A stretch of 10,450 nucleotides of DNA from Fimadaptatus sp948467645 (lineage in GTDB: Bacteria > Bacillota > Clostridia > Christensenellales > Aristaeellaceae). The translations under genes were made by a program, and so were the position numbers. Shown piece by piece: positions 6,708 through 10,450 of the stretch. Where the stretch lies: NCBI GenBank assembly GCA_948467645.1, contig CAOKFD010000080.1:1-10450 (forward strand), in the 5' to 3' direction. Below the pieces are notes generated by a model. The model saw only the letters and a program-made list of their open reading frames with translations, did not search any database and was not told the DNA's origin. Numbering within the stretch: the stretch's first letter is position 1; each line of letters begins with the position of its first letter.

Positions 6708-7667
6708 ATGCTGTATACGGCGGATAAGGCGATGCGGCTGGACGAGTTTGTAAAGCAGAATGCGCAGATGACCCGTTCGCGCGCGCAAAAGCTTATAGAG
6801 GACGGACACGTGCTGGTGGACGGCCTGCGGCCGACTAAGGCGGGTCAGACGCTTAAAATCGGCCAGTCGGTTCAGGTCGAAATACCCGCGCCGGTTCAAA
6901 TGGCGGCCGTGGCGCAGGATATACCAATTGAAATAGTATATCAGGACGAATATCTTGCGGTCGTGAACAAGCCCTGCGGCATGGTGGTACACCCGGCGGC
7001 GGGCAACCCGGACGGCACGATGGTCAACGCGCTGCTGGGTAAGCTGGACCATCTGTCGGGCATAGGCGGCGAACTACGCCCCGGCATACTGCACCGCATA
7101 GACAAGGACACGACCGGCCTGCTGCTGGTAGCAAAAAACGACGAGGCGCACGCCATGCTCAGCGCGCAGATAGCCGCGCATACAATGGGCCGCGTGTACC
7201 TTGCGCTGCTTCAGGGCGCGCTAAAGCAGGACGAGGGCGATGTGGACGCGCCCATAGGCCGCCACCCGACCGATAGAAAGAAAATGGCGATAGTGCGCGG
7301 CGGCCGCGAGGCTCAGACGCATTACCGCGTGATAGAGCGCCTGCGCGGCGCGACGCTTATAGAAGCGCGGCTGCGCACCGGACGCACGCACCAGATACGC
7401 GTGCATATGGCGTCGCTGGGACACCCGGTGCTGGGCGATCCGCTGTACGGCCCGCGCAAGTGCCCGGTCGCGGGACTGGATCATCAATTGCTGCACGCGT
7501 GCCGCATAGCGTTTAATCATCCTAAAGACGGTGCAAGGCGCACGTTCGCCGCGCCGCCGCCTGATGAGTTTTTGACATATTACGAAAAGCTGGGCGGCAA
7601 CCGACAGAATATATTCGATCTGGTAGAAAAGTATAGGCAGGATACGCCCGACAGTTCAATAATATAG
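6708..7667 (+). CDS. rluD: RluD-type 23S rRNA pseudouridine synthase
   Basis: A 319-residue RluA/RluD-family enzyme that converts uridines in structured rRNA to pseudouridine. An N-terminal S4 domain occupies about residues 8-60 ('MRLDEFVKQNAQMTRSRAQK', 9-28). The catalytic domain follows, with 'VNKPCGMVVHPAAGN' (86-100), the active-site block 'HRIDKDTTGLLLVAK' (129-143, catalytic Asp132), 'RTGRTHQIRVHMA' (223-235), 'GHPVLGDPLYG' (238-248) and 'LLHACRIAF' (261-269). Length and domain order are standard. The pairing lspA-rluD is common in Gram-positive genomes. The start ATG is eight bases after GGAGGAG (6693-6699), which is inside lspA, so translation is coupled. Exact target uridines cannot be deduced. 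Confidence 0.95.
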   Translation: MLYTADKAMRLDEFVKQNAQMTRSRAQKLIEDGHVLVDGLRPTKAGQTLKIGQSVQVEIPAPVQMAAVAQDIPIEIVYQDEYLAVVNKPCGMVVHPAAGNPDGTMVNALLGKLDHLSGIGGELRPGILHRIDKDTTGLLLVAKNDEAHAMLSAQIAAHTMGRVYLALLQGALKQDEGDVDAPIGRHPTDRKKMAIVRGGREAQTHYRVIERLRGATLIEARLRTGRTHQIRVHMASLGHPVLGDPLYGPRKCPVAGLDHQLLHACRIAFNHPKDGARRTFAAPPPDEFLTYYEKLGGNRQNIFDLVEKYRQDTPDSSII

Positions 7668-7677
7668 CAGTGAAAGC

Positions 7678-7720
7678 CGCATCAAGATGCAAAACAGATT
7701 GCATCTTGATGCGACTTTTT
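7678..7720 (+). terminator. Strong intrinsic terminator after rluD
   Basis: CGCATCAAGATGCAA (7678-7692) pairs perfectly with TTGCATCTTGATGCG (7699-7713), a 15-bp stem with a six-base loop, followed by AC and TTTTT (7716-7720). It lies ten bases after the rluD stop. It cleanly separates the housekeeping operon from the peptide array. Confidence 0.9.
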
Positions 7721-8015
7721 GTCATCTTGCGTCGAAACGAGGGGAATGCGGTGGACGCAAACGGTAAAATGTGATAGAATCACCGGAACGAAAGGCTAAC
7801 GCATTGCTTAACATAACCCGCGTGCGCTTATAATTGATTGCAACCGGATTACCGGACTGACCCGCAAAAAATTCGTCGAATTTTGTAAAAAGCATTGTAC
7901 ATTCGACGCCGACGTTCGTATAAATAAATGTAAGCAGCAACGCGCTGAGAACAAAACAGATTCCAATGAATAACCACATAAATAAATAGTGCATTAGTTT
8001 AGGAGGGGGTGAAGA
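7721..8015 (+). promoter_or_regulatory. Regulatory region and long 5' leader of the Nif11-like peptide array
   Basis: No convincing gene lies between the rluD terminator and the first peptide start. The best promoter is TGGACG (7752-7757), a 17-bp spacer and an extended -10, TGA then TAGAAT (7775-7780); transcription would begin near 7787 and give a leader of about 230 bases. A perfect TATAAT (7829-7834) with a poor -35 (TTGCTT, 19-bp spacer) and a TATAAA (7919-7924) are alternatives. The DNA is clearly AT-richer than the upstream genes. A minus-strand ORF with a hydrophobic start (7722-7994) overlaps all of it but has no ribosome site. Confidence 0.45.
7868..7884. promoter_or_regulatory. Perfect inverted repeat, candidate operator
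   Basis: AAAATTCG (7868-7875) and CGAATTTT (7877-7884) form a perfect 8-bp dyad around a single central T. It is too tight to form an RNA hairpin but suits a dimeric DNA-binding protein. It lies downstream of the first two promoter candidates and about 35 bases upstream of the third. No regulator gene is adjacent in this window. Confidence 0.35.
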
Positions 8016-8090
8016 ATGGACATCAATGAAATGATCATGAAGGGCAAGAGCGCTAATACCGTGGAAGAACTCAAGGAAAATGGCCGTTAA
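8016..8090 (+). pseudogene. N-terminal leader fragment of precursor 1 (frame-broken)
   Basis: A start ATG at 8016 with a good ribosome site, AGGAGGGGG (8001-8009), opens a leader closely matching copies 3 and 5: 'MDINEMIMKGKSANTVEELK' then E (residues 1-21). It then reads N-G-R and stops at TAA (8088-8090). Copies 3 and 5 continue after 'ELKE' as LAAKE; here the +1 frame gives M-A-V-K-E, so one extra A in the run GGAAAATGG (8075-8083) explains the break. Removing one A restores a normal leader of 64 residues to GG. Sequencing error, a recent mutation or programmed frameshifting are the options. Confidence 0.7.
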
Positions 8091-8421
8091 GGAGAATTGG
8101 AATATTTCCGATGAGGAAGCAAATGCCTACTTCGATGAGCTTCAGAAATACAAGACCCCGAATATGGGCGAACTTAACGACGACGAGCTGGACGATGTAA
8201 GCGGCGGCGGCTGTCATAAGGATAAGAGACTGATTGTAACCGTATGCCATAAGTGCGGACATTTTGAATGCGATTGCGGCGGACCGCATCAGGAGTTTGG
8301 CGATAAGTTGAAGTACGGCGTGTGCGTGGCTTGCCTTAGATCCGCTATGTGCTGTCATTGTAAGCATTGCACATACGAGAAGGGCCTGTGGCTGTGCAAC
8401 AATCCCGCTAACATGAAGTGA
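8080..8421 (+). CDS. Nif11-like cysteine-rich precursor 1, main part
   Basis: This 113-residue frame carries the rest of the leader ('WNISDEEANAYFDELQKY', 7-24, and 'GELNDDELDDVSGG', 30-43) and a 70-residue core beginning G-C. The core has 12 Cys, the most of the family: the ten of the common scaffold (C-x13-C-x4-C-x-C, a C-x2-C pair, C-x2-C-x2-C and a last Cys in 'KGLWLCNNP'), plus one at the tenth-residue position after the first Cys run and one making a CC pair. An internal start at ATG 8080 has only a weak AAGG three bases upstream, so it is a doubtful natural start. The intact 113 codons past the break argue that the full peptide, continuous with 8016, was under selection until recently or still is. 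Confidence 0.75.
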   Translation: MAVKENWNISDEEANAYFDELQKYKTPNMGELNDDELDDVSGGGCHKDKRLIVTVCHKCGHFECDCGGPHQEFGDKLKYGVCVACLRSAMCCHCKHCTYEKGLWLCNNPANMK

Positions 8422-8523
8422 TTGGCAAAACGTCGGAACGAAGCTCGGATACAGGCTGCCAAAGAGCGCACATGTGAAGTTCACGCAGCAACTTAAAATG
8501 TGGACTTAGGAGAGTTTATAAAA

Positions 8524-8934
8524 ATGACTGAAAGAGAAATGATTGAAAAGGCTAAAGATGCTGGTTCAGCCGAGCAGCTCAAGGCATTGGCGGCTAATGA
8601 AGGCTTGCAGATGACCGACGAGGAAGCCACTCAAAAGTTTGATGAGCTTCAGAAATACCTTGCGAAGCAGAAAAGAGGCGAACTGCTGGATGACGAGCTG
8701 GACGACGTAAGCGGCGGCGGGTGCTATAAGGGCAAACGGCTGGTCGTGACCACCATGCACAGCTGCATGGAATGGTCGTGCAAGTGCGGTAATCCATCGA
8801 ACATGACCCCGGCCGAGCTGGTGAATTTGGGTCGATGCCCCAAGTGCCGCCGCGGCAAGACCTGTGGCAATTGCAAGTACTGTTCCTACGAGAAAGGTCT
8901 TTGGCTGTGCAACAATCCTAAGAACATGAAGTGA
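8524..8934 (+). CDS. Nif11-like cysteine-rich precursor 2 (leader type B)
   Basis: A 136-residue precursor. The ATG at 8524 is preferred: AGGAG (8508-8512) precedes it by 11 bases and the resulting N-terminus aligns exactly with copy 4; a GTG at 8500 would add eight residues that include the ribosome site. The leader (1-65) has 'MTEREMIEKAKDAGSAE', a helical 'MTDEEATQKFDELQKYL' stretch and ends 'DDELDDVSGG'. The 71-residue core reads C-x13-C-x4-C-x-C-x16-C-x2-C-x5-C-x2-C-x2-C-x8-C, ten Cys, with the conserved end 'SYEKGLWLCNNP'. The double glycine suggests cleavage by a C39-type peptidase or transporter (inference). The paired C-x2-C motifs could alternatively bind zinc. It is preceded by a 102-base gap with a 6-bp TTGGCA/TGCCAA pair but no clear promoter. 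Confidence 0.85.
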   Translation: MTEREMIEKAKDAGSAEQLKALAANEGLQMTDEEATQKFDELQKYLAKQKRGELLDDELDDVSGGGCYKGKRLVVTTMHSCMEWSCKCGNPSNMTPAELVNLGRCPKCRRGKTCGNCKYCSYEKGLWLCNNPKNMK

Positions 8935-8950
8935 TTTAAGGAGCATATAT

Positions 8951-9361
8951 ATGGATATAAAAGATATTATAGCCAAGGGTGCTAAGGCAAATTCCGCGCA
9001 GGAACTAAAGGAACTGGCCGCGAAGGAAAATATGCCCCTGACCGACGAACAGGCCGAAGAGTATTTCGCTGAGCTTCAGCAATACCTGAAAAAGCAGCAA
9101 ACCGGCGAACTAAGCGACGACGAACTGGATGATGTAAACGGTGGAAAATGCAAAATTTCCTGTCCGAACGTTGACCCCGGTGGTTGGTGCACCGAGGGCT
9201 GGGTATGTGCGAAGTGCAAAGGCACAAAAAAGACGGAAGTCTGGGCGTCAGACAGAGCCCAGATGGTAGGCTGGATATGCAGCAAGTGCCGTGTGCGTGT
9301 TCAGTGCTGCAACTGCAAGTACTTTAAGCGTGCTATTGTGAATTATGTCTGCACGCGATAA
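8951..9361 (+). CDS. Nif11-like cysteine-rich precursor 3 (leader type A, divergent core)
   Basis: A 136-residue precursor whose ATG lies seven bases after AAGGAG (8938-8943). The leader (1-65) begins 'MDIKDIIAKGAKANSAQELK' and ends 'DDELDDVNGG', with Asn in place of the usual Ser before GG. The 71-residue core starts K-C rather than G-C and is the most divergent: C-x3-C-x8-C-x5-C-x2-C-x20-C-x2-C-x5-CC-x-C-x2-F-x8-C, 11 Cys. The third Cys of the C-x2-C-x2-C block is Phe, while an extra Cys makes a CC pair next to it. The 'EKGLWLCNNP' tail is absent, replaced by 'AIVNYVCTR'. Function unknown; probably the same export or modification route as its neighbours. Confidence 0.83.
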   Translation: MDIKDIIAKGAKANSAQELKELAAKENMPLTDEQAEEYFAELQQYLKKQQTGELSDDELDDVNGGKCKISCPNVDPGGWCTEGWVCAKCKGTKKTEVWASDRAQMVGWICSKCRVRVQCCNCKYFKRAIVNYVCTR

Positions 9362-9381
9362 TATCAAAAATATGAGACGGC

Positions 9382-9411
9382 ATGAATGAAAAAGAGGTAA
9401 TATCAAAATGA
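9382..9411 (+). other. Nine-residue mini-ORF overlapping the start of precursor 4
   Basis: ATG at 9382 reads M-N-E-K-E-V-I-S-K and stops at TGA (9409-9411), overlapping the ATG of precursor 4 (9408). Its peptide resembles the start of that precursor (M-T-E-K-E-M-I-A-K), so it may be a duplicated stub of the leader start. It contains the AGAGG (9393-9397) that is the likely ribosome site for precursor 4. Its own ribosome site is weak. Translational coupling is possible. Confidence 0.3.
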
Positions 9412-9803
9412 CTGAAAAGGAAATGATTGCTAAGGCAAAAAATGCCGGTTCGGCAGAAGAAATTAAGGCGATGGCCGCTAATGAAGGCTGGCAGATGACC
9501 GATGAGGAAGCCGCGCAGAACTTTGACGCGCTTCAAAAGTACCTTTCAAATCAGCACATCGGCGAACTCGGCGACGATGAATTGGACAGCGTAAGCGGCG
9601 GCGGCTGTGGAAGCTGGCCGATGGTCTACCGGAACACCACATGCAACGAATGGGTGTGTAAAAAGTGCGGCTCTCGCGCCATCGACGTAATCAGCGCGTC
9701 GGGCATAAACGGCAAGTGCAAAAAGTGCGACGCACAGACGAACTGTCCCAATTGCAAGTACTGTTCAAAGACGCAGGGCCGATACCTGTGTAAACGGAAA
9801 TAA
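9408..9803 (+). CDS. Nif11-like cysteine-rich precursor 4 (leader type B)
   Basis: A 131-residue precursor, the shortest, with a 66-residue core. The ATG at 9408 has only AGAGG (9393-9397) ten bases upstream, a weaker site than its neighbours. The leader begins 'MTEKEMIAKAKNAGSAEE', has 'MTDEEAAQNFDALQKYL' and ends 'DDELDSVSGG' at residue 65. The core reads C-x11-C-x4-C-x2-C-x16-C-x2-C-x5-C-x2-C-x2-C-x8-C, ten Cys. The tail is 'SKTQGRYLCKRK', unlike the 'EKGLWLCNNP' tail of copies 1, 2 and 5. The C-x4-C-x2-C and C-x2-C spacing resembles a zinc-ribbon, though without expression or modification data this is only a resemblance. Confidence 0.84.
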   Translation: MTEKEMIAKAKNAGSAEEIKAMAANEGWQMTDEEAAQNFDALQKYLSNQHIGELGDDELDSVSGGGCGSWPMVYRNTTCNEWVCKKCGSRAIDVISASGINGKCKKCDAQTNCPNCKYCSKTQGRYLCKRK

Positions 9804-9827
9804 TATAAGGCAATTTAAGGAGTATAT

Positions 9828-10241
9828 ATGGAAATAAAAGATATGATAGCCAAGGGCGCGCAGGCTCAGTCCGCACAGGAGCTAAAGGAACTGGCGGCAA
9901 AGGAAGACTGGCAGATGAGCGACGAGGAAGCCGCGTCGTACTTTGAGGAGCTGAAAGAGCTGACCAGTGAGAAAAAGACTGGCGAACTGAGCGACGACGA
10001 ACTGGATAACGTAAGCGGCGGCGGGTGCTATAAGGACAACCGACTGGTCGTGACCACGTTTAACTGGTGCGATGAATTTGTATGCAAATGCGGCGGCAGG
10101 GGTCGCATTCTGAATGAACTCAACGAGTCAGACTCCGGCACATGTAAACGCTGCAAGAAGAGGGTAAAGTGCAGTCACTGCAAATACTGTTCCTATGAAA
10201 AAGGACTTTGGCTGTGCAATAACCCCAGCAAGCGAAAATAA
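9828..10241 (+). CDS. Nif11-like cysteine-rich precursor 5 (leader type A)
   Basis: A 137-residue precursor with AAGGAG (9817-9822) five bases before the ATG. The leader begins 'MEIKDMIAKGAQAQSAQELK' and ends 'DDELDNVSGG' at residue 65. The 72-residue core reads C-x13-C-x4-C-x-C-x17-C-x2-C-x5-C-x2-C-x2-C-x8-C, ten Cys. Its first block (C-Y-K-D-N-R-L-V-V-T-T) and its tail ('SYEKGLWLCNNP') nearly match copy 2, although its leader belongs with copies 1 and 3. A terminator begins 17 bases after the stop, making this the last gene of the array. Confidence 0.86.
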   Translation: MEIKDMIAKGAQAQSAQELKELAAKEDWQMSDEEAASYFEELKELTSEKKTGELSDDELDNVSGGGCYKDNRLVVTTFNWCDEFVCKCGGRGRILNELNESDSGTCKRCKKRVKCSHCKYCSYEKGLWLCNNPSKRK

Positions 10242-10257
10242 CCTCCTGCAAGTTTAT

Positions 10258-10296
10258 GCCTGTCCGCATAAGCGCAATGCTGCGGGCAGGCGTTTT
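10258..10296 (+). terminator. Intrinsic terminator ending the peptide array
   Basis: GCCTGTCCGCA (10258-10268) pairs with TGCGGGCAGGC (10281-10291), 11 bp with one G-U, around a 12-base loop, followed by G and TTTT. The T-run lies only on the + side, so it terminates + strand transcription from the array. Beyond it to the window end are GC-rich short palindromes and a 51-codon minus-strand frame with no recognisable product. Confidence 0.75.
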
Positions 10297-10450
10297 AAAT
10301 CGGAACGGACGGCGGACGCGCAAATTCATCCGACGGATGCCGGGCGGCGGTGAATGCGGCGGCCGCTTTTAAAAATCTCACGGTGCTCCAAAGCATTAGA
10401 GTGTGTCTCAAAAATTCCTTAATCCGCAATTTCGGCGTCTTTTCCGCCAT

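Larger units (their letters stand above)
8016..10241 (+). repeat. Tandem array of five paralogous peptide-precursor genes
   Basis: Five genes of about 400 bases lie head to tail with gaps of about 102, 16, 46 and 24 bases. All share the acidic Nif11-like leader, the D-D-E-L-D-x-V-[SN]-G-G boundary and a cysteine-rich core. Leaders of copies 1, 3 and 5 are one type (M-[DE]-I-[KN], with 'SAQELKELAAKE' in 3 and 5); copies 2 and 4 are another (M-T-E-[RK]-E-M-I, G-S-A-E). The upstream bases of copies 3 and 5 also match closely (TTTAAGGAG then an ATAT-rich run to the ATG). Confidence 0.85.

Noticed and set aside
7722..7994. Minus-strand 90-codon ORF with a hydrophobic, membrane-helix-like N-terminus.
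   Set aside because: No Shine-Dalgarno before its ATG on the minus strand, no family resemblance, and it lies across the promoter and leader region of the array. The hydrophobic start is readily produced by AT-rich DNA.
8500..8523. GTG start giving an eight-residue extension to precursor 2.
   Set aside because: The extension would encode the ribosome-binding site itself and breaks the exact leader alignment with copy 4.
8016..10241. Possible CRISPR array or insertion sequence because of the regular repeats.
   Set aside because: Repeat units are about 400-base protein-coding genes, with no short identical repeats and spacers, no transposase and no terminal inverted repeats.
10295..10450. Minus-strand frame of 51 codons beginning with ATG at the window edge (M-A-E-K-T-P-K-L-R-I).
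   Set aside because: Cut by the window, no ribosome site can be seen, composition is Ala/Pro/Arg-rich toward its end, and it runs up to the + strand terminator. Could be the tail of a longer gene but cannot be supported here.

Overview
The window looks like chromosomal DNA from a fairly GC-rich member of the Bacillota, most likely class Clostridia. Evidence for this is the order sigma factor, HlyD-like protein, YggS, SepF, YggT, YlmH, DivIVA, the strong purine-rich Shine-Dalgarno sequences, the use of TTG starts, and a Nif11-type leader-peptide family common in Clostridia. I cannot name a genus. All convincing genes lie on the + strand.

Positions 1-1312 hold a good vegetative-type promoter followed by a two-gene unit: a degenerate RsbW/SpoIIAB-like anti-sigma factor and a SigB/F/G-type sigma factor. 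Positions 1338-5792 are the conserved 'ylm' cell-division cluster: a membrane-anchored HlyD-like protein, YggS (PLP homeostasis), SepF (FtsZ anchor), YggT (membrane), YlmH (S4 RNA-binding) and DivIVA (polar/septal scaffold). A 284-base gap before sepF is unusually rich in possible RNA structure. Positions 5813-7720 hold a terminator, a DUF5665-like membrane protein, LspA (lipoprotein signal peptidase) and RluD (23S rRNA pseudouridine synthase), closed by a near-perfect 15-bp terminator hairpin.

Positions 7721-10296 are the accessory part and the most interesting: a promoter-bearing leader region, then five tandem paralogues of a Nif11-like, double-glycine-leader precursor with large cysteine-rich cores (66-72 residues, 10-12 Cys), then a terminator. 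The GG cleavage site falls at residue 65 in four copies and at residue 64 in the reconstructed first copy. Leaders alternate between two types (A-B-A-B-A), while the cores group differently (1, 2 and 5 alike; 3 and 4 divergent), which suggests leader/core shuffling. The first copy carries an apparent one-base insertion that splits its leader. No maturation enzyme, protease or transporter is visible here, so the array is an orphan within this window. The final ~150 bases hold no convincing gene.

Working model (inference): a housekeeping envelope/division region ends at the rluD terminator, and beside it sits an independently transcribed array of exported or modified cysteine-rich peptides whose processing machinery lies downstream or elsewhere.
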